A DNA stretch of 64,000 bases from Gammaproteobacteria bacterium (GCA_016712635.1 JADJQS010000002.1:434001-498000); one strand, 5' to 3'; shown: positions 8,671 to 16,780, counted from the first letter of the stretch. Program-made: numbers and translations. Notes: generated by a model not told the origin, from the letters alone.

Positions 8671-10010
8671 CCCGGTTCTCCCGGCGCGGCCGCAGACAGC
8701 GTCTCGATGCGCCGCAGCACCGTGGCGGCGTCGAATCCGCCCGCGCCGGTGCGCGCCAGATCGACGGCGCGGCGGTAGTAATCCATGGCCGCGGTCCGCT
8801 GCCCGAGCCGGTCGAGGCAAACCGCCAGGTTGAAGGCGTAGTCCGCGTTCTCCGCATCGTGGCGATAGGCATCGAAGAACGCCTGCTGCGCCTCCGGCCA
8901 GCGCGCCTGCGCGACATAGAGTGTGCCGAGCGCGAAATGCAGATGGGCGGCGACGGGCTCCTGCCGGAGCAGCAGCTTGATCCGGCTTTCCTCCTGCACC
9001 GGGTCGGCGCCGCCCTGAAGACCGATCAATCCTGCCGCCGGCGCGCTGTCCAGCGGATTCAGTTCGAGCAGGCGGCGGTAGTACTGGCGCGCCTCCTCGA
9101 CCCGGCCGCCGCGCTGCGCCACCGCAGCGAGCCCCAGCAGCGCGTCGCGGTTGTTCGCATCGCGGGCGAGCGCCTGGCGGTAGCCGGCCTCCGCCTGCAG
9201 ATCGTTGCCGGACTGGTAATCCTCGAAGGCGCGCGTTAGCAGAAGCTGCAGCGGGTCTTCCACTTCAGTACGGACGATCACCACAGGCGCAGCGGCTGGC
9301 TCATCCCGGACGGGCGACTCCTGCCGTCGGGACGAATTCGGTACGCTTGGCGACTCCGCATCGCGCCTCAGGCGCGCAGGCGTTGCCGCCGGCGCGCCGG
9401 TACCGCCCGCGGACGCCGTTTCAGTCCCTGCCGGCGTGGTAGCGGCCGGCATGCCATCGCCCGCCCCCAGGGCTTCATCCACAGGCACCGGCTCTGTGAT
9501 CTCCTGCACCGCGATCGGCATCGCAATCTGCGGATCGTCCAATTTATTGGTCGAAACGACGACTTCGAAGTAGACCAGGGCCAGGACGACAATCAACATC
9601 GCGACACCACCGCCGGCAACGTACCCGAGGCGCCGCCGCCGCGACTGCTGCGCCTTGAGCGCAAGCATGCGCCGGGCCTGCTCGTGCGCCATCGGCTGAT
9701 CGTGGCGTGCCGCAGGACTATTCACCCTTTGGGCCTGTGGTATCGAGCGGGGGTCCGGAGTCGATCCATCGCCGGCCGCCGGGCGGGATGGCTCCACTGC
9801 CGCGGTGGTCACCTCGTCGATCGACAGTGACAACTCGCCGCCGGCGGTCGCACCCTTGACTGGAGCCGAATCACCGCTCGCTGCCGATCCCACAGCCGTC
9901 AGATGACCGGGCCCGTCGGGCCGTCCCGGCGCGTGCTCGGCGCCTGGCTCCGTACGGACATGCTCCTTGGCCTGTTCTGCCCGGCGCAGGGCATCCATCA
10001 AGAGGCTCAT
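8667..10010 (-). CDS. mshN: MshN-like TPR protein with membrane anchor
   Basis: About 447 residues. It begins MSLLMDALRRAEQAK, a short motif typical of MshN/GspB-like proteins. A disordered Pro/Ala/Gly-rich stretch follows, then a basic segment and a membrane helix (about 130-152), a second low-complexity linker, and TPR repeats from about 260 to 440 (for example ALGTLYVAQARWPEAQQAF and NLAVCLDRLGQRTAAMDYY). The TPR part would be periplasmic and could scaffold the secretin. It overlaps mshL by 4 bases upstream and mshE by 4 bases downstream, so the three are coupled. Confidence 0.85.
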   Translation of the reverse strand: MSLLMDALRRAEQAKEHVRTEPGAEHAPGRPDGPGHLTAVGSAASGDSAPVKGATAGGELSLSIDEVTTAAVEPSRPAAGDGSTPDPRSIPQAQRVNSPAARHDQPMAHEQARRMLALKAQQSRRRRLGYVAGGGVAMLIVVLALVYFEVVVSTNKLDDPQIAMPIAVQEITEPVPVDEALGAGDGMPAATTPAGTETASAGGTGAPAATPARLRRDAESPSVPNSSRRQESPVRDEPAAAPVVIVRTEVEDPLQLLLTRAFEDYQSGNDLQAEAGYRQALARDANNRDALLGLAAVAQRGGRVEEARQYYRRLLELNPLDSAPAAGLIGLQGGADPVQEESRIKLLLRQEPVAAHLHFALGTLYVAQARWPEAQQAFFDAYRHDAENADYAFNLAVCLDRLGQRTAAMDYYRRAVDLARTGAGGFDAATVLRRIETLSAAAPGEPG

Positions 10011-11656
10011 GAGGCGCCGTTCCTCTCCGTCAGTGAAGGCCGCGACGTGCCGATGACGTCTTCGGCCGGGTCAACCAGATGATTGCGGGCCGCGCCGGAG
10101 TCCAGCCCCACGCCGGCGCTCTTGATCACCGTCGGGCGCAGGAAGATCACGAGTTCGGTCTTGGTGAGCACGTCGTCGCGGTAACTGAACAGGTTGCCGA
10201 TCAGGGGCAGCGCCGAGAACAGCGGCACGCCGCTCTTGCTCTTGTCCATCTTGTTCTGCATCAGCCCGCCCATCACGATGGTCTGGCCGTTGGCCACCTG
10301 CAGCAGGGACTCCAGCTCGCGCACCTGTATCTGCGGGACCAGGTTGTCGAAGTCCGCCCCCAGCAGGCGCGGGACCGGATCGGTGGCGAAGCCGGTGATG
10401 CGGGATATGGTCGGACGGACGCTGATGCTGACGGTGTCCGAACCATTGATCTGCGGCGTCACACTCATGACCATACCCACCGGCACGGTATGGATGGTGC
10501 TGGTGTAAGTGGTGCGCGCAAGGGACGTGTCGGTGGCGTCGGTGGTCTCCTGTTCGACGGTGAAGTACACCTGTTCGTCGACCACCTTGAGCACCGCCGT
10601 CTGATTGTTCAATACCATGATCTTCGGGCTGGACAACACCTTCACGTCGCCGAAGGTCTCCAGCATGCGCACCGTGGCCGAGATGCTGCTTCCGTCCGCA
10701 TCAGTGCTGGTGTAGCCAAGGCTGAAGAACGGCGCCGAGGTGAGATTCGCGCCGATGAACGAGCCGATCACCGACGGCCCGTTGCTGCCCGCGCCCTGCG
10801 CGTCGGACAACCGCTGCCAGTCGACGCCGGCCTGGTAGCCGTCGCTGAGTTCGACTTCTACAATGGACATCTCGATCAGCACCTGGCGTACGGCATTCGC
10901 CACCACCTCGTCAATGTAGGACTGGATCTGTTCATGCTGGCGCTGCGTGGCCTGCACGTTGATGATCCCGCTGTTGGGATCGGCCACCACCGAAGCGGGG
11001 CCCGCGGCCGCACCTTCCCCTGACGTAGCGGCGCCGCTGACGATGCTGCGGATGTTGCCTTCGATGCGCCCCCAGAAATCGTTTTTCGTCGTGTTGACGA
11101 CGGTGGTACGGGACACATTGCCCTCTTCCTGGCTGCTGCCGCCGTCGCCGCCGACGGATCCCCCGGTAGTGGAGATCTTGGTGGCGACACTGACCTCGGA
11201 GACACTGTCGCGCGCCATGTTGAGATAATCGACCTTGTAGGTACGCCAGAAGGGCACATCGGGCGATACCACCAGATTCGGCCCGTCGAGCGCGTAGCGC
11301 AGGCTGACCTGCTTTGAGATGCGGTTGAGGATCTGCGGCAGGGTCTGATCCATCGCATTGAGCGTTACGGCGCCCTCGATGCCGGGGTGGATATCGACGT
11401 TCAGCCTGGCATCGCGAGCCAGGCTGAACAGCAGGTCCTTGACCGGGACCTCGCTCACGACAACGGTGTAGGTCTCGAGTTTCTCCGTGGGTTTGGGCCG
11501 GGTGAGCACCGGGGCACGGGTGACCGGCGCGGGTATGCCGCCGTCAACCGTCGCCGGCACCTGCAAATGTCCTTCGGATATTTTCGGCGGATTGGTCGCC
11601 CCGCAGGAGATCAGCAACAGCGCGCAGGCCGCCACGGATAGGATTCTGTTTATCAT
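10007..11656 (-). CDS. mshL: MshL, outer-membrane secretin lipoprotein
   Basis: About 549 residues. The N terminus is a lipoprotein signal with lipobox LISC (C18). An STN-like domain (about 60-125) is followed by secretin N-domain sequence with a Gly/Ser-rich loop (about 165-225), then the C-terminal secretin barrel (about 260-515) with VLSSPKIMVLNNQTA and GVPLFSALPLIGNLF signatures. It forms the gated outer-membrane channel for the fibre. The last residues are polar and Ser/Asp-rich. It overlaps mshN by 4 bases and lies 46 bases after mshM. Length is typical for MshL/PilQ-short secretins. Confidence 0.93.
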   Translation of the reverse strand: MINRILSVAACALLLISCGATNPPKISEGHLQVPATVDGGIPAPVTRAPVLTRPKPTEKLETYTVVVSEVPVKDLLFSLARDARLNVDIHPGIEGAVTLNAMDQTLPQILNRISKQVSLRYALDGPNLVVSPDVPFWRTYKVDYLNMARDSVSEVSVATKISTTGGSVGGDGGSSQEEGNVSRTTVVNTTKNDFWGRIEGNIRSIVSGAATSGEGAAAGPASVVADPNSGIINVQATQRQHEQIQSYIDEVVANAVRQVLIEMSIVEVELSDGYQAGVDWQRLSDAQGAGSNGPSVIGSFIGANLTSAPFFSLGYTSTDADGSSISATVRMLETFGDVKVLSSPKIMVLNNQTAVLKVVDEQVYFTVEQETTDATDTSLARTTYTSTIHTVPVGMVMSVTPQINGSDTVSISVRPTISRITGFATDPVPRLLGADFDNLVPQIQVRELESLLQVANGQTIVMGGLMQNKMDKSKSGVPLFSALPLIGNLFSYRDDVLTKTELVIFLRPTVIKSAGVGLDSGAARNHLVDPAEDVIGTSRPSLTERNGAS

Positions 11657-11702
11657 GGTTTGTTACCGCCCTGGATCATCGTGATTATTATCAGTTGACC
11701 GG

Positions 11703-13061
11703 TCACATGTGCACGGCGCCGGCCTCGTCCCGCACCTTGCGTACCGTGCGTACGTATGGCAGGAATCCCGGCAGTGCCGATTGCAGACCGCGCACGGCCT
11801 CGCTGGCAGCGGCGAAACTGTCATAGCTGCCGTACAGTACGGACAGCATCGGATTTCCCCTGACCTCGCTGCGATAGATATAGACGTGGTCGAGCCGGTC
11901 GCGCACCTCGCCCCCGGAGAGCAGCCGGTCGATCTGCGGCGCGGCATCGCCCTCGGCCTGGAGGATCTGCACGCTGTAGTGATCGGGATCGGCGTTTGTC
12001 AGCCAGGCCTGCGTTGCCTCGAGACGGGATTCTGTTATTCCGGTGTGCGCGATTCGTCCGCATTCGCCCACCGCCTCCTCGCTGGCGGCGCCGCATACTG
12101 CCGGCGCCGGTTCCGGGGCGGGATCTTCGCAGGCGGATCCCCGGCCGGCCTCTGCAGCAGCAGGCGTGAAGCGGATCGACGAGGCCCACGCGGAAGCCGC
12201 CAGCGCGAGACCCGACAGGATGCCGCCCGCCCACATCGCGCCGGGGCCACGTGCGGAGAACTCGCTGTCGATGAGCGCAGCTCGCACATGCCGCGCCGTG
12301 ATCACGCGTTCATCGGCGGAAAATGCCGCCAGCAGCGCCTTGTCGGCGAGGATGTTGAGACGGCGCATCAGGCCGCGCGAGGCCTTCGCGAAGGCGCGCA
12401 CGGCATCGGCGGAGAACAGGTCCGGGCCCTGGTATCCGGCCTGCCGCAGGCGGAACATGAGATAGTCGCGCACGTCCTGCAATGACAGCGGCGGCAGATA
12501 AAAACCGTTGGTGATACGTTCCTTGATCTGGCGGACGTGGGCGGCGCCGAGATTGACGTCGAGTTCCGGCTGGCCGAACAGCACCACCTGCAGCAGTTTG
12601 TGCTTCTGGGTCTCCAGATTGCTCAGCAGGCGGATCTCTTCCAGGGTTTCCAGAGGCATGCCCTGCGCCTCCTCGACGAAGACGACGACCTGGCGGTCGT
12701 TCATGTGCTTCTTGAGCAGGTGCTCCTGCAGATGCTTCATCACTTCATAGCGGTTATCCCGTGCCTCGACCGTGAGCCCCATCTCGAACGCAATGGCATG
12801 CAGGATATGTTCGGGGGCGATGCTGGGGTTCGGCAGGTATACGATCTCGACGGACTGCGGCAGCTTCAGTTCCAGCATGCGGCACAGCATGGTCTTGCCG
12901 CTGCCGACTTCGCCCACGACCTTCGTGATGCCTTCACCCGACACGATGGCGTGCACGAGCGCCGCGAGGATGTCCCCGCGTGCGCCGCCGGAATAAAACA
13001 GCTGTGTATCAGGCGTTATCCTGTACGGGGGTTGATCCAACCCGAAATACGCATAGTACAT
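11703..13061 (-). CDS. mshM: MshM/ExeA-like AAA ATPase with C-terminal SPOR-like domain
   Basis: About 452 residues. The AAA domain has Walker A GEVGSGKT (50-57), Walker B VVVFVEEAQ (about 124-132) and an ExeA-type N terminus (MYYAYFGLDQPPYRITPD). A putative membrane helix lies near 275-295 (GGILSGLALAASAWA). The C-terminal 90 residues (HYSVQILQAEGD, then VYIYRSEV and a closing VRTVRKVR) look like a SPOR fold, the type that binds denuded peptidoglycan; this is inferred from pattern. ExeA-type proteins use ATPase and peptidoglycan-binding parts to help secretin insertion, which fits the mshL neighbour. It is the first gene of the operon, 120 bases downstream of the predicted sigma-54 start site. 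Confidence 0.88.
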   Translation of the reverse strand: MYYAYFGLDQPPYRITPDTQLFYSGGARGDILAALVHAIVSGEGITKVVGEVGSGKTMLCRMLELKLPQSVEIVYLPNPSIAPEHILHAIAFEMGLTVEARDNRYEVMKHLQEHLLKKHMNDRQVVVFVEEAQGMPLETLEEIRLLSNLETQKHKLLQVVLFGQPELDVNLGAAHVRQIKERITNGFYLPPLSLQDVRDYLMFRLRQAGYQGPDLFSADAVRAFAKASRGLMRRLNILADKALLAAFSADERVITARHVRAALIDSEFSARGPGAMWAGGILSGLALAASAWASSIRFTPAAAEAGRGSACEDPAPEPAPAVCGAASEEAVGECGRIAHTGITESRLEATQAWLTNADPDHYSVQILQAEGDAAPQIDRLLSGGEVRDRLDHVYIYRSEVRGNPMLSVLYGSYDSFAAASEAVRGLQSALPGFLPYVRTVRKVRDEAGAVHM

Positions 13062-13191
13062 AGCAGCCCTCGATCTGCCGGAACTCCGGCGTCCCGCCAG
13101 TCAAACCGGCGGAAAACCGGCTGTTCCGGCACCCATATGTTTCATATCCAGTTAATTAATCGCGGGAAATCCTTTTCCCCACACATGACAA

Positions 13192-13207
13192 GGCAAAAGC
13201 CATGCCA
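13192..13207 (-). promoter_or_regulatory. Sigma-54 (RpoN) promoter for the pilus operon
   Basis: The minus strand reads TGGCATGGCTTTTGCC, matching the -24/-12 consensus TGGCACG-N4-TTGC with one mismatch in the -24 block and the invariant GG and GC exactly 10 bases apart. The predicted start site is near 13181, giving a leader of about 120 bases before mshM. RpoN control is known for many type IV pilin promoters; here it is predicted from sequence only. Confidence 0.7.
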
Positions 13208-13262
13208 GTGGGTCAAGGCAGCCCGTGATCCGGGCGACAGGCAGATGAGGGAGACACGCGTC

Positions 13263-13297
13263 TGATTCCACACGGCGCACGCACTCCGGTGGAATCA
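13263..13297 (-). promoter_or_regulatory. Inverted repeat, candidate enhancer (UAS) for the sigma-54 promoter
   Basis: Perfect 9-base arms TGATTCCAC (13263-13271) and GTGGAATCA (13289-13297), separated by 17 bases. Its centre is about 100 bases upstream of the predicted sigma-54 start, where enhancer-binding activators usually bind. No T-run follows on either side, so a terminator is less likely. Confidence 0.45.
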
Positions 13298-13431
13298 CCT
13301 TTACACGAGGCGAGATGGAAGAAGCCTGGACAAGGCGGGGCCGCGCCGCGTCGCGGCGGGATCAGGCCGGATCCTGCGGGCGCATAACCTGGCGGGGCGG
13401 AAGTGCCCCGTCCGCCACGCAGCCTGGTCGG

Positions 13432-13521
13432 TCAGCTGCCCAGAAAGATCGTGTACAACAGGTAACTGACCGGGACGCACATCAGCAACAACACGATGAC
13501 AACATCAACGGGTTCAAACAT
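13432..13521 (-). CDS. 29-residue single-span membrane microprotein
   Basis: The product has a short acidic N terminus (MFEPVD), a continuous hydrophobic segment of about 20 residues (VVIVLLLMCVPVSYLLYTIF) and a tiny tail (LGS). That makes it a one-helix membrane protein. Translation is well supported: GGAGG lies 7 bases before ATG 13521. Another ATG 5 bases upstream is out of frame. A longer in-frame extension to 13614 exists but is polar, and the ribosome binding site decides for the short form. It lies 279 bases from, and divergent to, the riboswitch-controlled Mn exporter gene. I do not recognise a family. A role as a small regulator of a membrane protein is speculation. Confidence 0.6.
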   Translation of the reverse strand: MFEPVDVVIVLLLMCVPVSYLLYTIFLGS

Positions 13522-13628
13522 GGCATTGCCTCCACGCGAGTTGACGTCGAGGCGATTATATCTCCATGAATCCTGCGCGGCACCATGACACCGGTCTTTT
13601 CGCGACTCGGACATTGAGTTAGAATCAG

Positions 13629-13736
13629 CCGGTCATTGGGGAGTAGCCGCCCTCGGCACGAGGGGTTCGCATCAACATACTTGCCCTGCAGGCATGGTGC
13701 GAACGGTTTCCGGATCTGGCGAGACCATTGGCTGCA
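13629..13736 (+). ncRNA. yybP-ykoY manganese riboswitch
   Basis: The conserved blocks of this riboswitch class occur in order: GGGGAGTAGCC (from 13638), AACATACTT (from 13674) and TGGCGAGACCATTGG (from 13717). The closing P1 helix can form between GGTCATTGG at the 5' side and CCATTGGCT at the 3' side with one mismatch. The class senses Mn2+ and turns on exporters. A GC-rich hairpin at 13739-13761 (GCCTCCGGC / GCCGGGGAGGC) could be the expression platform. The gene 64 bases downstream is a TMEM165/GDT1 protein, a known regulon member. Confidence 0.88.
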
Positions 13737-13799
13737 TCGCCTCCGGCATGGCCGGGGAGGCGGCGCGGTCATTGGATGTCAAGCCGGCCGGAGAGAACA

Positions 13800-14369
13800 A
13801 TGGATGCGTTTCTGGTATCGACCGGTGTCGTCGCCCTGGCGGAAATGGGCGACAAGACCCAGCTGCTTTCCCTCCTGCTCGCCGCACGCTATCGCCAGCC
13901 TGCCGCCATCATCCTGGGCATCCTCTGCGCCACCCTCGCCAATCATGCCGCCGCCGCAGCACTGGGCGCCTGGATCACGGCATATCTCGGCTATGACAAC
14001 CTGCGCTGGATCATCGGGGCCTCGTTCATCATTATGGCGTTCTGGATGCTGATACCGGATCGTCTCGACGGCTCAACCGCGAGCACGGTCAAACTGGGGG
14101 TTTTCGGCACCACCGTCATCGCATTTTTTCTGGCCGAGATGGGCGACAAGACACAGGTGGCGACCGTCGCCCTGGCGGCGCAATACACTTCCTTCTACGC
14201 TGTGGTGGCAGGCACCACCCTGGGGATGATGCTCGCCAATGTTCCCGCCGTCCTGCTTGGCGAGCGCGTCACAAAAAGGCTGCCGCTGCCCTGGATACAT
14301 GGCGTGGCCGCCATGATCTTCGCACTGCTCGGAGTGACGGTACTGATGGGCGCGACAGTGCCCGGATAA
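13800..14369 (+). CDS. mneA: TMEM165/GDT1 (UPF0016) family manganese exporter
   Basis: About 189 residues, six predicted membrane helices in two homologous halves. Each half carries the family signature E-x-G-D-K-T: EMGDKT at residues 15-20 and again at 113-118. These acidic helices form the cation pathway; bacterial members export Mn2+. The start ATG 13800 follows GGAGAG by 5 bases. The upstream frame is open but overlaps the riboswitch platform. The gene stands alone and is preceded by a yybP-ykoY riboswitch, which strongly supports a manganese role. Substrate is inferred from family plus riboswitch. Confidence 0.88.
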   Translation: MDAFLVSTGVVALAEMGDKTQLLSLLLAARYRQPAAIILGILCATLANHAAAAALGAWITAYLGYDNLRWIIGASFIIMAFWMLIPDRLDGSTASTVKLGVFGTTVIAFFLAEMGDKTQVATVALAAQYTSFYAVVAGTTLGMMLANVPAVLLGERVTKRLPLPWIHGVAAMIFALLGVTVLMGATVPG

Positions 14370-14412
14370 ACGTTATCACCGCATCCATGACAGAACGCCC
14401 CCGATACAGGCA

Positions 14413-14444
14413 TAAAAAAAACCGGGCAAAGCGCTTTGCCCGGT
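14413..14444 (-). terminator. Strong intrinsic terminator acting on the minus strand
   Basis: Perfect 12-base palindromic arms ACCGGGCAAAGC / GCTTTGCCCGGT (14421-14444). On the minus strand the hairpin is followed directly by eight T residues. On the plus strand the A-run precedes it, so it does not fit the exporter gene. No minus-strand protein gene lies to its right, which makes it an orphan. Confidence 0.85.
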
Positions 14445-14550
14445 GAGGCGATCGCAAGGGGGAATGCACGACCGTTGACCATGCAGACAGCTGAGACACA
14501 CCAACGGCTGCCTCACAAGGGATACTCGCATCCCCTGTCCGCATGGGACG
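14413..14550 (-). ncRNA. Candidate small RNA ending at an orphan terminator
   Basis: Inferred from the orphan minus-strand terminator. A sigma-70-like promoter can be read on the minus strand: TTTACA (14580-14585), a 17-base spacer and GACAAT (14557-14562). A transcript from about 14550 to the T-run would be about 138 bases and contains no convincing coding frame with a ribosome binding site. The -10 element matches only 4 of 6 positions. I do not recognise a known sRNA family. Confidence 0.4.
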
Positions 14551-14625
14551 GCGCTGATTGTCGGGCGCCTGCGGACAAATGTAAATGCGGCAAAATGTCG
14601 CATCCCTGCCGGACAGTTCCTCGCC

Positions 14626-14631
14626 TATAAT
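14626..14631 (+). promoter_or_regulatory. Possible -10 element for the sco gene
   Basis: TATAAT on the plus strand, 31 bases before the sco start codon. No good -35 hexamer is seen at 15-18 bases upstream. The implied leader is short and has no clear Shine-Dalgarno sequence. Confidence 0.4.
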
Positions 14632-14661
14632 CGCGCAAGCATTGATTACCCACACTCCAGC

Positions 14662-15387
14662 ATGGCCACCGAAGCAGCGGAAAACCGGATTACGCCAGTA
14701 TCGCGCCAGACATGGCGTCGGATGCTCATTATCATATTCGCCATCCTGGTTCTCGAGTTAAGCGTAGGCGTCTGGATATACGTCGCCAGAAACATCTCCG
14801 TACCGGAGATCGACATTTCTGGCGTCACTGTATTTACGCCCCCAAACGACCTGCCCCCTTTTGACCTGACAGACCATGACCACCGGCCCTTCGATAACCA
14901 CCGCCTGCGTGGGCGCTGGACCCTGGCAGTCTTCGGCTATACCTCCTGTCCGGATTTCTGTCCGACCACGCTGGCAGAGATGGCGCGCCTGTTCAATCGA
15001 TTGTCCCAATCGCCCGAAGCAGGACAAGCGCCGCAGTTCGTGTTCATCAGCGTCGATCCCTATCGCGACACGCCGGAGCAACTGGCGTCATATGTCGGCT
15101 ATTTCCGTCCCGACTTCCTGGGTGTGACGGGTGAAGCCGGAAAACTCCAACGCCTGAACGACAGCCTGGGGATTCACTTCGAATACGCCGACCCCGACAC
15201 CAACCTGCCGATTCGCGATGTCCAGCATGAGCCCTCGATCGATCACTACATCGTCGATCACTATTCAGGTCTGCTGATCGTCGATCCACGGGGCCGCCTG
15301 GTCGCGACCCTGTTGCCGCCGTTCGAACTTGAACGGACGCTTGACGTCTATCACCAGTTGCGCAATCACTACGAGGGAGCATCGTGA
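14662..15387 (+). CDS. Sco1/SenC-family copper chaperone/thiol oxidoreductase
   Basis: About 241 residues. One N-terminal membrane anchor (about 21-43) is followed by a periplasmic thioredoxin-fold domain. The metal site is conserved: CPDFC (C96, C100) and a downstream His in VDHYSG (H200). Sco proteins deliver copper to the CuA centre of cytochrome oxidase or keep its thiols reduced. The next gene, a PCuAC protein, overlaps the stop by 4 bases (GTGA) and acts in the same CuA assembly route in other bacteria. No oxidase genes are in the window. Confidence 0.93.
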   Translation: MATEAAENRITPVSRQTWRRMLIIIFAILVLELSVGVWIYVARNISVPEIDISGVTVFTPPNDLPPFDLTDHDHRPFDNHRLRGRWTLAVFGYTSCPDFCPTTLAEMARLFNRLSQSPEAGQAPQFVFISVDPYRDTPEQLASYVGYFRPDFLGVTGEAGKLQRLNDSLGIHFEYADPDTNLPIRDVQHEPSIDHYIVDHYSGLLIVDPRGRLVATLLPPFELERTLDVYHQLRNHYEGAS

Positions 15388-15809
15388 AAAACACCATCTG
15401 CATAATCATGTTTGGCCTGTTTACCCTGGCATGCGTCAATAGCCAGGCTGGCGACATTACCGTCGATGATCCATGGATCCAGGAGGCGCCGCCCACAGCC
15501 AAGGCCATGGCGGGCTATCTCGGCATCACCAATCACTCGAAGGCGGCCATCATGCTGGAATCCGCCAGCAGCGCGGACTTCGGTTCGATCGAGATCCACT
15601 CCTCGGAGATACATGACGGCATGGTCCACATGCACAAGGAGCCTCACCTGGCGATCAGCCCCGCCGCGAGCCTCAAGCTCGAACCAGGCGGTTATCACCT
15701 GATGCTGATGAAAAGAAAGAGAAATTTACAAGCAGGCGACCGGGTCGGCATCAAGCTGCATTTCAGCAACGGCGAGGCCCTTCACATAGAAGCCGAGGTC
15801 CGTAAATAG
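15384..15809 (+). CDS. pcuC: PCuAC-family periplasmic copper chaperone
   Basis: About 141 residues with a signal peptide (about 1-22). The family copper motif H-M-X10-M-X21-H-X-M fits exactly by spacing: H72, M83, H105 and M107. PCuAC proteins bind Cu(I) and pass it to Sco and to the CuA site of cytochrome oxidase. The GTG start at 15384 overlaps the sco stop, so the two are translationally coupled. A Cys at 17 in TLAC might make it a lipoprotein, but the lipobox is not canonical. Confidence 0.92.
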   Translation: MKNTICIIMFGLFTLACVNSQAGDITVDDPWIQEAPPTAKAMAGYLGITNHSKAAIMLESASSADFGSIEIHSSEIHDGMVHMHKEPHLAISPAASLKLEPGGYHLMLMKRKRNLQAGDRVGIKLHFSNGEALHIEAEVRK

Positions 15810-16105
15810 CGTGTCACCTCCCCACGAGGATCTGCATGGTACTTATATGCCCCATTATGCAAAGTACCGCAGTGAACCCGTGTGAAAAAACTGAAGTAAA
15901 CATGTATAGCCTTTTGTATTAATTAAAGTAATTACCAAATATCCCTATGCTGAACATGCGTGCGTCAATGCAGGCTGGCTTGTATGTTGTATTAATTTTA
16001 GTTAATATTTCGCAACATAATCGCTAGCGGGCACCAGCTACACAGCCTACTTTCCATATATATACGTCCTGGCGGTTTCTGTCTCCCAGCAGGCCATACC
16101 AACAG
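15810..16105. other. AT-rich intergenic region upstream of tonB
   Basis: This 296-base region is clearly richer in A and T than its neighbours. It contains two A/T palindromes: TAATTAAAGTAATTA near 15920 and ATTAATTTTAGTTAAT near 15992. They are plausible operator sites, for example for a Fur-like regulator, but neither is a good match to the Fur consensus. It also has a TATATATA run near 16059. No gene is visible. Confidence 0.45.
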
Positions 16106-16768
16106 ATGATTTACACCCTGGAGTCGGCTTCGGAAGGAAATACAAAGGCCCGGTGGGTTTCTTTGATTCTCGTTATCGGTCTGCACCTGGGCCTGGTCTG
16201 GGGGTTGTGGAATACCGAGATCCGATATGCCATCGAGCAAAGCACCCCGCTGTTTGTTTCCCTGATTGCGAAGACCCCGCCGAAGGAAGAGCCGACGCCA
16301 GAACCGCCCATACCGGATCCGGTTAAACCGAAGCCGGTCATAGAACCGCCGCTTCCCAAACCACAACAGATCGTATCCGAGGAACCGGTGCAGGATGTCG
16401 CAGAATTCACCGCGCCTCCGCCCGATCCGGTTCCGGTGGAGCCGGAACCGGCACCCGTAATCGAAGCGGCGCCGGTCATTGAACAGGTGTCACTGCCAGA
16501 ACTCGCCGTCGCCTGTCCCGAGCGCAGCCCTCCGGTATACCCGGTGTGGTCAAAACGCATGCGCGAACAAGGCGAGGTAGTTTTACAGGTCTTCCTGGAC
16601 AACACCGGGCGGGTCGTGCGGACAGAGATCAACCGCACCTCCGGATCGCCGCGCCTTGATGAAGCGGCGCTGCAGGCGGTACAACGCTGGCGCTGCCGCC
16701 CGGCTACCAAAGACGGCCGCCCGGTGTCTGCGGTCGCTCTTCAATCCATCAACTTCGTGATCAACTAA
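16106..16768 (+). CDS. tonB: TonB energy transducer
   Basis: About 220 residues with the standard TonB plan: short cytoplasmic N terminus, one membrane helix (about 17-36), a Pro/Glu-rich periplasmic spacer (about 57-130, repeated PEP/PKP/PVP units) and a C-terminal TonB domain (about 140-220) with VYPVWSKRMREQGEVVLQV and a DEAALQAVQRWR segment. It couples the proton motive force, through ExbB-ExbD, to outer-membrane receptors for iron-siderophore or similar cargo. It is first in a tight tonB-exbB-exbD operon. No receptor gene is present nearby. Confidence 0.93.
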   Translation: MIYTLESASEGNTKARWVSLILVIGLHLGLVWGLWNTEIRYAIEQSTPLFVSLIAKTPPKEEPTPEPPIPDPVKPKPVIEPPLPKPQQIVSEEPVQDVAEFTAPPPDPVPVEPEPAPVIEAAPVIEQVSLPELAVACPERSPPVYPVWSKRMREQGEVVLQVFLDNTGRVVRTEINRTSGSPRLDEAALQAVQRWRCRPATKDGRPVSAVALQSINFVIN

Positions 16769-16780
16769 GAGAGCTGTCTT

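Larger units (their letters stand above)
13062..13431. other. Non-coding region upstream of the pilus operon
   Basis: This 370-base interval holds the sigma-54 promoter (13192-13207), the perfect inverted repeat (13263-13297), and a GC-rich hairpin-forming stretch near 13388-13425 just downstream of the microprotein gene. I see no gene in it. Confidence 0.7.
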
